Source: Candidatus Villigracilis affinis (GTDB lineage: Bacteria > Chloroflexota > Anaerolineae > Anaerolineales > Villigracilaceae). From it: DNA of 64,000 nucleotides. Under the pieces are notes generated by a model. That model saw nothing but the letters and a program-made list of their open reading frames with translations. It did no database searches and had not been told where the DNA came from. The position numbers were made by a program, and so were the translations under genes. The stretch is from NCBI GenBank assembly GCA_016718275.1, contig JADKEA010000015.1, forward strand, positions 1 to 64,000. Reading direction: 5' to 3'. Below are positions 54,397-63,080 of the stretch, one piece after another (position 1 is the stretch's first letter; the number at the start of each line of letters is the position of its first letter).

Positions 54397-54894
54397 TTAC
54401 AGGTCATCCAGTTTCATGTTCTGGCGGATACGGTTTGCAAGTTTCGCCATTTCATCGTCAGGGATTTCAAGCACCCCATTGGCGGTGCGCAAGGCTTCGA
54501 GTTGTTGCTCCTTGAATGGAAGGCCGAACGGAGCAGGCGCGATATGCCAGTGGACATGTCGATTCCCCTGCTGGCTGCCCAATGACAGAATGTACGTGCG
54601 TTCCGACTCGACTGTTCTCCTGACCGCTTCCGTGACCTGATAGATCGCCCGTTGCAGCGCGAGATATTCATCGAGCGTAAAGTCGCCAGTCACCTGCTCT
54701 TTGTGTGCCACTGGCGCGACCAAAGCATAACCATACAAAGTGGGAAATTTATTGAGGAAGGCGATGAATAGTTCATTTTGATAAATGACATGGTTGCCCT
54801 GCAAACGCCCTGCAAGCATCTCGCAAATAAAGCAGGGACCATTTTGTATCTTTTGGATGTAATCATCCAGGTCAAAGGGTTTACGATTATTCAT
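54397..54894 (-). CDS. HIT-family nucleotide hydrolase/transferase
   Basis: 165 residues from 54894 (MNNRKPFDLDDYI). The histidine triad is in NRHVHWHIAPAP, in the form HxHxH near residue 125. An N-terminal CFICEML motif lies close to the position of the metal-binding Cys of other HIT proteins. Members hydrolyse nucleoside phosphoramidates or AppppA. Single gene. Confidence 0.9.
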   Translation of the reverse strand: MNNRKPFDLDDYIQKIQNGPCFICEMLAGRLQGNHVIYQNELFIAFLNKFPTLYGYALVAPVAHKEQVTGDFTLDEYLALQRAIYQVTEAVRRTVESERTYILSLGSQQGNRHVHWHIAPAPFGLPFKEQQLEALRTANGVLEIPDDEMAKLANRIRQNMKLDDL

Positions 54895-55130
54895 GTGGCG
54901 GCACATCCTCCATTGCAAGCTACTCCAACTTCATCATGCCTTCAAAGTATAAGGCCAAGCATCAAGACCCGCAACGACGCCGTTTATTAAGGGTTGAACT
55001 ATTGAATTCATATGACACGGTATGCTACACTGAGTCTCAATCGCCAAAGGAGATGCCTGACACATTATTCTCAAACTGCAACCACACACACGAGCACGCA
55101 AAACTTATTCCCAACTCAGGAGAAAACCGT

Positions 55131-56297
55131 ATGCGTAAGTCAGTACATCTGATCGTGACCGTTGCAATCTTGTTCGCCTTGCTTTCCACCGTTACAGGCA
55201 CTGCACAGGCTGCGCCGCCCGCGCAGGCAAAGTGGACCGTGATGGTTTACATCTCAGGAGATAACAATCTTGAAGATTACGTTGTAAAAGATTTGGAACT
55301 CGAACTTGCGCCCAGCGGGTCAAGTGCGAACGTGCAAGTGGTTGCGCTTGCAGATAGAGGCCCTGGCTACGACGTCAGCCGTGGAGACTGGCAGACCACC
55401 AAGCTGTATCATGTCACAACAGGCATGATCGCCGATTCCGCCAGCGCCGTTGCTGATTGGGGCGAGCGCAACATGGGCGATAAACAAACGCTTATTGATT
55501 TCGTCTCATGGTCAAAAACCAATTATCCCGCTGATCATTATGCGCTTTACTTCTGGGGTCACGGCTGGAACTGGCACCCCGGGTATGTGATGGAAGATGA
55601 TACGGATGCCGATACGCTTGATCTCGATGAATTGAAGGCGGCACTCCCCTCAATTGGCTTTATTGATGTTGTCGGCTATGACGGATGCAACATGGCATCC
55701 ATCGAAGTCTTCAACGCCTGGCACGGGTACGCCACTGCTGTTTCCAGTTCGCAGGAATATGTCGGCTGGGATGGAATCGAATATGATGTCGTGCTCGCGC
55801 AGCTGGCAGCCAACCCGAACATGACCGCCGACCAGGTAGCGATCGCCACGAGTCAGAGCGCATCCAACGACAAGACCTGGTCTGCTGTGGCCGTGGACAG
55901 CCGCTTCGACGCCTTGTACACCGCTGTGGATCAATGGTCTGTGGCCTTGAAAAACGGTCTCGCCGCCAACCGCAAAAAATATGACCGTGCCTTTGGTGCC
56001 ACCCAAAATTTCTGGCAGGCGCCGATGGATAAAGACCTGTACGACATGGCCTACGAGATCAAACGCAATGTGGCCGACACCAATATCAAGAACAAGAGTC
56101 AAGCCGTAATGAATGCCATCACAGGCGTGGTATTGAACGAGCATCACGTCAACGGCTATCCGGATGCTCATGGAATCACCATCTATTACGTCTCCAGCGC
56201 AGCAGGCAAGGACTCGAATTACACATACTACCGTTCCACAATCGATTTCGCCCTGAACACTGGTTGGGATGAATTCCTCGACGCGTACGCCAGATAA
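55131..56297 (+). CDS. Secreted clostripain-like (C11) cysteine peptidase
   Basis: 388 residues; start chosen at 55131 after CAGGAGAAAA, since it gives a signal peptide (to about residue 28, ending AQAAP). Peptidase C11 signs: WTVMVYISGDNNLE, the catalytic histidine in YFWGHGWNW and the cysteine in GYDGCNMASIE. Clostripain-type enzymes cleave after Arg and are self-processed. It has no visible propeptide repeat or anchor. Ends before a strong terminator. Confidence 0.93.
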   Translation: MRKSVHLIVTVAILFALLSTVTGTAQAAPPAQAKWTVMVYISGDNNLEDYVVKDLELELAPSGSSANVQVVALADRGPGYDVSRGDWQTTKLYHVTTGMIADSASAVADWGERNMGDKQTLIDFVSWSKTNYPADHYALYFWGHGWNWHPGYVMEDDTDADTLDLDELKAALPSIGFIDVVGYDGCNMASIEVFNAWHGYATAVSSSQEYVGWDGIEYDVVLAQLAANPNMTADQVAIATSQSASNDKTWSAVAVDSRFDALYTAVDQWSVALKNGLAANRKKYDRAFGATQNFWQAPMDKDLYDMAYEIKRNVADTNIKNKSQAVMNAITGVVLNEHHVNGYPDAHGITIYYVSSAAGKDSNYTYYRSTIDFALNTGWDEFLDAYAR

Positions 56298-56320
56298 ACA
56301 ACCCTGCAAGTTAAATACAA

Positions 56321-56351
56321 TCAGGCCTCCGAGTAATACTCGGAGGCCTGA
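56321..56351. terminator. Terminator of the C11 peptidase gene
   Basis: Perfect 14-bp stem TCAGGCCTCCGAGT / ACTCGGAGGCCTGA with a three-base loop; TCTATCTTATTTT follows. Confidence 0.9.
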
Positions 56352-56406
56352 TCTATCTTATTTTGGTCAAAATATTCCAGCCCAATTATGGGCGATATAA
56401 ATTTCT

Positions 56407-56682
56407 TTATCTAGATTGGGAAGCACTCCCATTCTTCGTAGGAAGCACACGCGGACGACGAGGCAACCCACACCGTGGACAGGACATCGATCGAATCGAG
56501 ATCGTATAATCGCTCGGGCACTGGCAGAATTTCTTCTCATCCTCCGCCCGCTTCACCGAACGGACTTCAACCCACTTCCCCTCATTATTTAATTGCTGTT
56601 TTTTCTGGCATTTTTCACACCAACGGCCTTCCTCATCGCTGGTATAAACCCATTTATGAAAACCGACATTACAAAATTTCAT
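56407..56682 (-). CDS. Zinc-ribbon protein of unknown function
   Basis: 91 residues from 56682 (MKFCNVGFHKWVYTS) after AGAGGAAAG. Cysteine pairs: WCEKCQKK, KFCQC and MSCPRCGLPRR, suggesting two zinc ribbons. The open frame extends to a TTG at 56856 with another CKGCMGTG motif, so an N-terminal extension is possible. The N-terminal FCNVGFHKW looks like a truncated zinc knuckle itself. Confidence 0.6.
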   Translation of the reverse strand: MKFCNVGFHKWVYTSDEEGRWCEKCQKKQQLNNEGKWVEVRSVKRAEDEKKFCQCPSDYTISIRSMSCPRCGLPRRPRVLPTKNGSASQSR

Positions 56683-56881
56683 AGTATCTTTCCTCTGGCG
56701 GACCATTCGCCCAACGTTTTGCGCTAACAGAAAGTTAGACGGACTCGGCGCCCCCCATTCTGGATAAGGGTCGGGAAGCTGCCAAGGGCGTAGTATAAAC
56801 CAATTTTTTACTCCAGTTCCCATGCAGCCTTTACATTTTGTTTCCAACTTGATCAAACGAAACAGGCAATAAATCCGCTAT

Positions 56882-57604
56882 TCATCTGAGCGCCGGGAAA
56901 AACATTGGCGTTTTCCGTCGATAGGCTTCATATTCCCCTCCAAATTCCCTGAGGAGTTCGGCATCCTCCCAGCGAGCCAGCAAATAATACATCACCAACA
57001 AGATCGGATACATCACCAGTGTAAGCGTAGTCTCCCAATGTAAAAGCCAGCCTGTTATTACAAAAAAGAAACCTGTATATTGGGGATGGCGAATATATTT
57101 GTATATCCCCGTGTTGACCAGTCCACCTGCGCCGTGGATTTGATGCCAGCCGATGATCACAAGGATCATTCCGATCAAGGTCAGCCAGACTCCGATCACA
57201 GCACCGTTCCAACCAAAAATCAGCGGATTATTGAGCCAGCCGCCAGGTCGCTTGTCATAATAAGAAACACGCATGATCGGGGATAGAAAATAAAGCAGGA
57301 GGGGTATCCCAAACATTTCCGCCATGAGCGCTAGAATAAATGCAGCAAATGCGCTTTTTGAACGCCACTCGACTTTGGTTCGATAGGGCAGAAACAACAG
57401 GAACAAAATGAAGATCCCAGCATTAACGGCTATGCTCCAGTTGACCCCCACCTGGTAGAACAAATAGCGGATGGCAGGCGGCAACATTTCTATGGCAAAA
57501 AAACGCGGGAAATAAAGAACAACAAATCCCCCGATAAGCAGTATCCCCAACAGATAAAAGACAGCCTCTTTTACAGCTTCATTCTTACTTGATCGAGTAT
57601 TCAT
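56882..57604 (-). CDS. Isoprenylcysteine/phospholipid methyltransferase-like membrane protein
   Basis: 240 residues from 57604 (MNTRSSKNEAV). Five helices, and a C-terminal ICMT/PEMT signature: GIYKYIRHPQYTGFFFVITG followed by WEDAELLREFGGEYEAYR. The family transfers methyl groups from SAM to isoprenylcysteine, phospholipid or sulfide. In bacteria the substrate is unknown. 35 bases after the VKOR gene, probably co-transcribed. Confidence 0.85.
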   Translation of the reverse strand: MNTRSSKNEAVKEAVFYLLGILLIGGFVVLYFPRFFAIEMLPPAIRYLFYQVGVNWSIAVNAGIFILFLLFLPYRTKVEWRSKSAFAAFILALMAEMFGIPLLLYFLSPIMRVSYYDKRPGGWLNNPLIFGWNGAVIGVWLTLIGMILVIIGWHQIHGAGGLVNTGIYKYIRHPQYTGFFFVITGWLLHWETTLTLVMYPILLVMYYLLARWEDAELLREFGGEYEAYRRKTPMFFPALR

Positions 57605-57639
57605 TTTATTAGCCCTGACCCTCAAAGCATTTTTGTGTT

Positions 57640-58389
57640 TTATGAAACATCGTCCACAAAAAATGCTTCCTGTGCGGACGAGGTCGTGACCAACAAGAGC
57701 ACCATCATAAAAACAGCCGAAGTAATACACCACATACAGGTCGCGCCAATTACGAACGGTTCCAGAAACGTGAGGTAAATCGAAAAGATCACGCCAAACA
57801 TACAAAATCCCCACATGGATAAAACACCAGTCTTCTTCAAAGCATCAGGCCCATATTGCCATGCCAGCCAGGCGGCAAGAATGGCGATGTATCCAGCCAG
57901 TCCGAACATACCCAACGGAACGACGTCAAACAAAACGGCGAATTTGCTGTTTTGAACATCATCGCATCCACTTGACGGACCGCACAATACGGTCTCGCCC
58001 GTGAGTTCAAGGTAGGTAAAATATCCAGCTACGGCGATTCCACCAACAGCCAGGATCGGAACCGCCCACTTCGTCCAATCCCTAACAAGGCTATGGGAGA
58101 TCCTTCCCATAATGTGCAAGAGCAGGACAACAATATTGAGCGCTAGAATCAAAAATGTGATGACTGCAAAGGCAAGTGCGATCCCATTTGTTTGAATCAA
58201 ATCCAACACAGCGGGAACCCCAAGCAGGGAAAACAAAAGCATCAGCTTTGTATACCAGCCCCTGCCCACGGAAACAGGTGTGTCTTTCGAGATTAGAATG
58301 ACCGACAGTACCCAACTGACGATCAAGGCGGCCAAAACAACCACGGCCAATGAGTTGGTTGCGGGGTTTCTCATGAATTTATCAATCAT
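57640..58389 (-). CDS. Vitamin K epoxide reductase (VKOR) family protein
   Basis: 249 residues with seven or eight hydrophobic segments. The VKOR part is the second half: a loop cysteine pair (VLCGPSSGCDDVQNSKFA) and the active-site CxxC in ATCMWCITSA. VKOR re-oxidises a DsbA-like partner by passing electrons to quinone, for disulfide bond formation outside the membrane. No Dsb gene is adjacent. The cysteine-rich SLH proteins of this window are possible clients. Confidence 0.9.
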   Translation of the reverse strand: MIDKFMRNPATNSLAVVVLAALIVSWVLSVILISKDTPVSVGRGWYTKLMLLFSLLGVPAVLDLIQTNGIALAFAVITFLILALNIVVLLLHIMGRISHSLVRDWTKWAVPILAVGGIAVAGYFTYLELTGETVLCGPSSGCDDVQNSKFAVLFDVVPLGMFGLAGYIAILAAWLAWQYGPDALKKTGVLSMWGFCMFGVIFSIYLTFLEPFVIGATCMWCITSAVFMMVLLLVTTSSAQEAFFVDDVS

Positions 58390-58475
58390 AGTTTATCCTT
58401 ATACGGTTCGTTGGGCGCATTTTGCCAGAACGGCTTGAAGGTCATCCGCAAAAACACAAAGGCGTCCGTACAAAA

Positions 58476-59171
58476 TTAATCCACACACAGGTCGTCAAGG
58501 TCCGGGTTTCTGAAGATTTGCCTACTGCTTCGTTCTTCGATATTTCCATCAACAGACACGTGAACATCCACTTCGGATATCCAGTGCGGACCACAGCCAA
58601 ACACCTGATCATGAAATAAATGGACGAGGTAACCGTCTGTATCGGGGGTGACGTAAGTATCCTCAATCGTGTCAACTTCGTACTCGTAAGCAGAGTCATA
58701 GTGGAGACCATAATATGCCGACAGATTTTTAGCGGCCAACACATAACTCAGGGATTCATCAGGGGACTCAATGGGCGCAAACAGCTTCCGCAAATCTTCT
58801 TCAGTCTTGAGTAATACGAATTCACCATTTTGATAAATGATATAGCGGATATAACTTCCGAACAAGCCGCCAGTGTAGTAAAAGAATTGTCCACTTTCGA
58901 CAACCGCTGCCAGTTCTTCTGTCCCCTCACCCGGTACATATTGATTCGCGCAAATGACGATCGGATAGGACGGTTCCAGCCCGCCGAGAAAACTCGACGG
59001 TGCCTGGATTTCATCACAGCCAAAATTGTCCAAGAGGGCATCATCGGAAAAAATATCCATGGATACAGCAAGCTTTGGAGGAGCGTGGTTAATAAACTCT
59101 GGCTTATTCTGACAAGACGAGAGGGAAATCAGCAACCAGATTGCCAGCCATAAGTTGATCTTGGTTTTCAT
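58476..59171 (-). CDS. Lipoprotein of unknown function
   Basis: 231 residues from 59171 (MKTKINLWLAIW); an in-frame extension upstream runs into a poly-C block and is discarded. Lipobox ISLSSCQN. Globular domain with CDEIQAPSSFLGG and a second pair of cysteines (VFGCGPHW, DDLCVD) that could form a disulfide. No recognised family. Confidence 0.75.
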   Translation of the reverse strand: MKTKINLWLAIWLLISLSSCQNKPEFINHAPPKLAVSMDIFSDDALLDNFGCDEIQAPSSFLGGLEPSYPIVICANQYVPGEGTEELAAVVESGQFFYYTGGLFGSYIRYIIYQNGEFVLLKTEEDLRKLFAPIESPDESLSYVLAAKNLSAYYGLHYDSAYEYEVDTIEDTYVTPDTDGYLVHLFHDQVFGCGPHWISEVDVHVSVDGNIEERSSRQIFRNPDLDDLCVD

Positions 59172-59192
59172 GTTTCCTCTTCTCTGCTCTGT

Positions 59193-59226
59193 AGCGCCCC
59201 CCCCCCCCCCCACCGCCGGGGGGGAG
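59193..59226. repeat. Poly-C/poly-G block, probable artefact
   Basis: About 17 C residues, then a short CACCGCC and 8 G. Similar in kind to 18942-19222 and 41591-41640. It lies in the gap between the lipoprotein gene and the GNAT gene, where an attC of the cassette array might be expected but is not readable. Confidence 0.65.
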
Positions 59227-59307
59227 GTGGCTGTACCAAGGCCGCCCAGGGTTTGCCCCACAGCATGGCACAGGCCCCGCCCAGGCTATACTATATTGGT
59301 CGGCATT

Positions 59308-59847
59308 TTATGCTAATGATTTTCTCATTCGCAAAAGTGGAACCACTACACCGCCGCGATCATCAACAAATTCTTCGTAAGGCTCAAACCCACAAGCACG
59401 GTAAAGTGGTTCTCCCGATAATGTCGCTACCAATTCCATATTCATGAATCCCTCCGCTTTCGCAGCCTCTTCACACAGCGAGATGATTAACCGCCCTATT
59501 CCTTTACGGATGTGATCGGGATGAGTATACATGGCGCGAATTCTTGCCGCGTCTTTCATCGGGTCAAGCAAAGCCGCACTCCGCCCTGGCGTTTGGTCTC
59601 CACCATACATGGTTACACGACGACTCCATCCACCACAGCCAGCCAATTGACCATCGGCTTCAACAATAAAATACGTTCCGTCATCGATAAGTTGAGTATC
59701 AAGTCCCATAATTGCCCTGCTTGATGCAATTTGGCTTTCGTCAAGAAATGTCTTCTGGTTCTCAGATATGGCTGTGTCCATGAGTGCTTTGAGCGCATCA
59801 AGGTCATCACGTCGGGCAAGTCGATGGGTTAATGTCACATACTTCAT
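59308..59847 (-). CDS. GNAT-family acetyltransferase (cassette gene)
   Basis: 179 residues. Acetyl-CoA loop in YTHPDHIRKGIGRLI (Q/RxxGxG/A, here RKGIGR); the N-terminal strand is LTHRLARRDDLDALKALMD. The substrate is unknown. The gene lies in the array of attC-like sites: on the minus strand the attC at 59964-60057 precedes it, and none is visible after it. Confidence 0.88.
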   Translation of the reverse strand: MKYVTLTHRLARRDDLDALKALMDTAISENQKTFLDESQIASSRAIMGLDTQLIDDGTYFIVEADGQLAGCGGWSRRVTMYGGDQTPGRSAALLDPMKDAARIRAMYTHPDHIRKGIGRLIISLCEEAAKAEGFMNMELVATLSGEPLYRACGFEPYEEFVDDRGGVVVPLLRMRKSLA

Positions 59848-59963
59848 GGTTCATATTCTCCTTTAGCTTGGGAAAATTGGACTGATACATCTTCTAAAAG
59901 ATTATTTCGGATGAAAACACTTGCTTCGCAACTTGTCTCTCTAGGCTAAGCATGGAACTTGCC

Positions 59964-60057
59964 GCCCAATGATTTGCGTTACTAGAGACTCTCTCAATAA
60001 CCCAAAAATGCTTGTAAATCGTGCGGAATCCCAGTATCAGTGCACACTTTGTTAGCC
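59964..60057 (-). other. attC-like site D (integron cassette boundary)
   Basis: Read on the minus strand it starts GGCTAACAAAGTGTGCACTGATACTGGG and ends TAACGCAAATCATTGGGC; these match the ends of the better preserved site at 63081-63213 (AACAAAGCGTGCACCTGACGCTGGGG ... TAACGCAAACCGTTGGCA). 94 bp, in the size range of attC. It lies between the cupin stop and the GNAT start. Confidence 0.6.
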
Positions 60058-60100
60058 ATCGTCTCCCTATTTTACTCTTCCATTCGAGAGATTAACAACA

Positions 60101-60484
60101 TCAAATCGTTGGCTGCCATATCCCCTTGACATAAGTAGCCTCTGATTCGCCTGGCCAAGGCGGCATGGTAATGCAAATGAACTTCAATTCTTCGTCTGAA
60201 ACATTTCGGTATTGAAATGCTGTTCCTACTGGAATATCGATTGACGTGCCTGAAACAAGAACGGTGACGCCGCTCTCTTTGCCATCATCTCTCCAAATCT
60301 CACCATGCCCTTCCAGCACATACCAGAATTCACTCACTGTTGCGTGAACAGTCGCTTTATTTACTTGATGCGGAGGAACTGTACTGTGGATCATTCCGCC
60401 CGTTTTGCCATCCATAAGGATACGAATATCTGCACCTGCTGGCGATTTCCTGTCGGATTTCTCTGGAAGCATTGTTGTCTTCAT
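60101..60484 (-). CDS. Cupin-domain protein (cassette gene)
   Basis: 127 residues from 60484 (MKTTMLPEKSDR), after GGAGAG; an upstream in-frame extension lacks such a site. Single cupin fold: HATVSEFWYVLEGHGEIW (motif 1) and VPVGT-like DIPVGTAFQYRN (motif 2). Motif 1 has only one likely metal-ligand histidine and a glutamate, so it may bind a metal weakly. Small, single-gene cassette followed by attC-like site D. Confidence 0.85.
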   Translation of the reverse strand: MKTTMLPEKSDRKSPAGADIRILMDGKTGGMIHSTVPPHQVNKATVHATVSEFWYVLEGHGEIWRDDGKESGVTVLVSGTSIDIPVGTAFQYRNVSDEELKFICITMPPWPGESEATYVKGIWQPTI

Positions 60485-60613
60485 ACTTCTCTCCTCAAAT
60501 TTCATCTTCTTTTTTCGAAATATTAGTTCAACACATTCAAGACGCACGGGTAAACAAAACGTTGACTCACGAGGGGATGATGACAGTACACAATTATTAT
60601 GGACGAAGAAGAT

Positions 60614-60761
60614 GGCTAACGGTTTGTAAATCCAGCTCCATCCAGATAAATAAACGAGTCAGACTGTCAAAGTCGCTTGCTTTGTCGTTTTCAGCTTGTA
60701 CGCTTTCAATTCAGCAACTAATATCTTGCTTGCCCGCCGTTTCTATCTTTGACTGTTGGTG
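60614..60761 (-). other. Possible degenerate attC-like site C
   Basis: On the minus strand it ends TTTACAAACCGTTAGCC, which resembles the R' end of the other sites (CAAACCGTTGGC). The opposite end near 60761 (CACCAACAG) fits RYYYAAC poorly and arm pairing is weak. It would separate the cupin cassette from an ORF-poor cassette (60,762-60,958) in which only a 37-residue minus-strand ORF (60796-60909) is visible. Confidence 0.35.
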
Positions 60762-60958
60762 GGTTCTGTTTCACGGCCTATTTCATATTGCTCTTTTAAG
60801 TAAATTTACAGCGGCATTGTCTGGGACATCCACCAGCACCCAGGAAAAACATTTCCTGCGGTTTCTCGAGAAGATGGATACTCTTCATTCCTTCTTTTTC
60901 TATAGTCATTAGGGTACACCTTGCCTCACAGGGTTGATGACGTCCAATATTAGGGCAT

Positions 60959-61087
60959 GCCGAACGGTTTTGCGTTACCTGCGCTAGCCAAGCGGGGACG
61001 GCGAAGCCGTCCAACTAGAAAAATGACAAGGCGTAGAAAACTGCTTGAGATTTGCGCACGCCCTACGGGCATTCCCCAGCGTCAGGT
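60959..61087 (-). other. attC-like site B, R'-proximal part, split by IS110 element
   Basis: It matches 63081-63197 closely: GAACGG(T)TTTGCGTTACCTGCGCT, the central GGACGGCGAAGCCGTCC hairpin, GGCGTAGAAAACTGCTTGAGAT and CCCCAGCGTCAGGT. It stops at CAGGT where the intact copy continues GCACGCTTTGTTGGGC; that remainder is found 1.16 kb away at 62248-62262. Confidence 0.8.
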
Positions 61088-61219
61088 AGGTCGTCAGGTA
61101 AGACCGTCGGGCAGCAGAATCGCCGTGTCCAGTACGTCCAGAGCCCCTACACAGTTGAATGATCCAAGAGATCGAATACTAGCGTGGGCTCCACTCCATT
61201 ATACAAAGCGGAGGTTGGA

Positions 61220-62190
61220 ATGACAACTAGTAGCGGAAAGTTCGTCGGGATCGATGTTGCGAAGGACAAGTTGGATATCGCAGTGCTGGGGGAGAAGAAA
61301 GCCAGCCAAGTGGGGAATGATGAGCGGGAATTGCCAGCCTGATCAAGAAGATGCAGAAACTCGCTCCACACTTAATCGTGGTGGAGGCGACCGGCGGATA
61401 TCAAAGAGCGGTCGTGCTGGGACTGTACGAAGCAGAGTTACCTGTAGCCGTAGTGAATCCATCTCCGGGTGAGACAATATGCCCGCGCCAGCGGACTGCT
61501 CGCTAAGACCGACAAGCTGGATGCCTTCAACCTGGCAGAGTTCGGGAAGCAGATGAAACCGAGACGCTTCGAGGCGAAAAGTGAGGCGGGCAGGGATGTC
61601 TCCGCCCTTTTGGTGAGGCGCAGACAGCTGGAAGAGATGCTGAAAGCGGAAAAAAGCCGCCTGCGGACGGTCCCGCCCAAGATGCGCGGCTCGGTGGAGC
61701 GGATGATCGAGACCCTAAAGGAAGAGATCAAGCGGCTCGAAAAGGACTTGGATGAGTTCATGAAAGAGAACGAAGAGTGGCAGGCACAGGAGCAGATCCT
61801 GACGAGTGCCAAGGGAGTGGGACGGATTACTGCAACGACCTTGTTGGCAGAGTTGCCAGAACTGGGGAAGTTGGACCGCAAGAAGATCGCTGCCTTGGTG
61901 GGCTTGGCACCGATGAACGCGGACAGTGGCAAGAAGCGCGGCTACCGCAAGACCAAAGGCGGGAGAATGGAAGTTCGGAATGTGTTGTACATGTCGACCT
62001 TGGTGGCGACACGCTACAACCCATTGATCCAGGCGCAGTATCAGCAGTTATTGAAGAGGGGCAAGGTGAAGCCTGTACTGAGCTTGTCGAAGTGAAGGTG
62101 GCTCTCACCGCGTGCATGCGAAAGTTCCTAACGATCTTGAACGCGATGATGCGAGACAAGGTCCCGTTCAGGCAGATGGTCACAGCCTGA
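61220..62190 (+). pseudogene. IS110-family transposase, three frame breaks
   Basis: The start at 61220 follows GGAGG. RuvC-like DEDD half: GIDVAKDKLDIAVLG and VVEATGGY; Tnp20 half: LTSAKGVGRITATTLLAELP, LVGLAPMNADSGKKRGYRKT and RKFLTILNAMMRD. Break 1 near 61,332 (a missing G in GCGGGAATTG), break 2 near 61,465 (NPS-PG instead of NPRQ), break 3 from a 26-base insertion at 62072. The longest open part is 61469-62095. Probably inactive. Confidence 0.85.
62066..62097 (+). repeat. 26-base insertion with 6-base target duplication in the transposase
   Basis: GTGAAG (62066-62071), CCTGTACTGAGCTTGTCGAA, GTGAAG (62092-62097). Removing one GTGAAG and the 20 bases restores the family's GKVKVALTACMRKFL. 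The inserted core contains CTGAGCTTGTCGAAG, a short sequence dispersed in many bacterial genomes and metagenomes as far as I recall. Confidence 0.8.
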
Positions 62191-62247
62191 GACGGACTGG
62201 GTTTCCCTTTAATGGTGGTTTTGCTCTTGACTTTCAAGACAGTTGCT

Positions 62248-62262
62248 GCACGCTTTGTTGGC
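62248..62262 (-). other. attC-like site B, R''-proximal end
   Basis: GCACGCTTTGTTGGC, the missing end of site B. On the minus strand it reads GCCAACAAAGCGTGC and lies 13 bases after the PIN gene stop, as attC does behind a cassette gene. Confidence 0.75.
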
Positions 62263-62274
62263 ACGCTTTTGACT

Positions 62275-62758
62275 TTAAGACTCACCCGCCAAAATAAGAA
62301 TACGCTGTTTCACTTCAGCGGAAATCCACATCCCCGCGTCGCTTAATTTTGATATATAAGGTTCAATCGTTTCGATTAGACCTTGTGATTTTGCTTCCAG
62401 TAAAACTTTCAAAGTTCCCCATACTTGTAAACCTGCTACCTGTGCGGTACGACGAGCAAGCATGTCATCAAGCAAAACAATACGGTCTGGGTTTTCTAAA
62501 GCCAAAGCCATTGCTCCAAGTTCACCTGCTCCCAAATCTAATGCAAGCCATTCGGAAGGCATGGATTTTGGATTGACGACATTCAACCAGGGATAATCTG
62601 CTGGATTTGGCACATCATAGCCTTTACTGCGTCCTGCCAGCAATTCATTTGACGGATTCGGCTGTCCAAACTTCATCGAACATTTGTGGAAGTAAATTTA
62701 TTGCGCCAATCTTGTATAGATAAAGTAGTGGGGAAGTGTTACTGATGGCTTTAGGCAT
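62275..62758 (-). CDS. PIN-domain toxin (DUF3368 type), frameshifted; cassette gene
   Basis: The start at 62758 gives MPKAISNTSPLLYLYKIGAI, the expected PIN N-terminus; the frame breaks near 62,642 after AESVK and continues as NELLAGRSKGYDVP to ISAEVKQRILILAGE. One extra A in GTCAAATGAA explains it. Conserved E in LGAGELGAMALA and DD in VLLDDMLARR. The continuous ORF 62275-62676 is only the C-terminal part. The start overlaps the antitoxin stop by eight bases. Confidence 0.8.
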
Positions 62759-63002
62759 GGGCGTTTTCTAAATCATCAAGTTCGGCGGCAAAGGGAAAAA
62801 CCTTATAGCGATTCAAATTGAGCAAAAACTCAATTCTGGACATTCCCGCAAGTTCGGATGCACGCCCAGAAGAAAGCCTGCCAATTTCAAACAACTTGAC
62901 TGCCGCTAAAATGAGAATTTCACGCCCAAAAGATTCAGCGTCCGTCTTTTCTGCGAGAAGTACCTTTTCTGGAATTTCGATAGTAATTTGTTGGAGAGTC
63001 AT
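62751..63002 (-). CDS. UPF0175-family antitoxin (cassette gene)
   Basis: 83 residues with the UPF0175 core AAVKLFEIGRLSSGRASELA followed by GMSRIEFLLNL. Overlaps the start of the PIN gene. Together a type II module carried as one cassette on the minus strand between the attC-like sites at 63081 and 62262. It is distantly related to the pair at 18131-18858. Confidence 0.88.
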   Translation of the reverse strand: MTLQQITIEIPEKVLLAEKTDAESFGREILILAAVKLFEIGRLSSGRASELAGMSRIEFLLNLNRYKVFPFAAELDDLENAHA

Positions 63003-63080
63003 TTTTACTCCTTTTTTCCACCGCTAATTTTACTCGTTTCAACTTCGATTTTTATTACAACTTTAGTTTTGCAAGGGGCG

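Larger units (their letters stand above)
61088..62247 (+). mobile_element. IS110-family insertion sequence inside an attC-like site
   Basis: About 1.16 kb. The borders are defined by comparison of the interrupted attC with the intact copy at 63081-63213: CAGGT / GCACGC. A 132-base non-coding left end, the transposase frame and a 57-base right end. Insertion into attC is a known habit of IS1111-attC elements of the IS110 family. The longer non-coding left end is the IS110-type location of the bridge RNA; here that is inference. Confidence 0.75.

Noticed and set aside
58405..58425. Another attC end (GCGCCCAACGAACCGT on the minus strand)
   Set aside because: Only the R''-like seven bases match; no partner end or hairpin of proper length was found.
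60472..60912. 146-residue plus-strand ORF near the cassettes
   Set aside because: Starts inside the cupin gene's 5' region, Ser/Leu-rich with no domain, and opposes the direction of the array.
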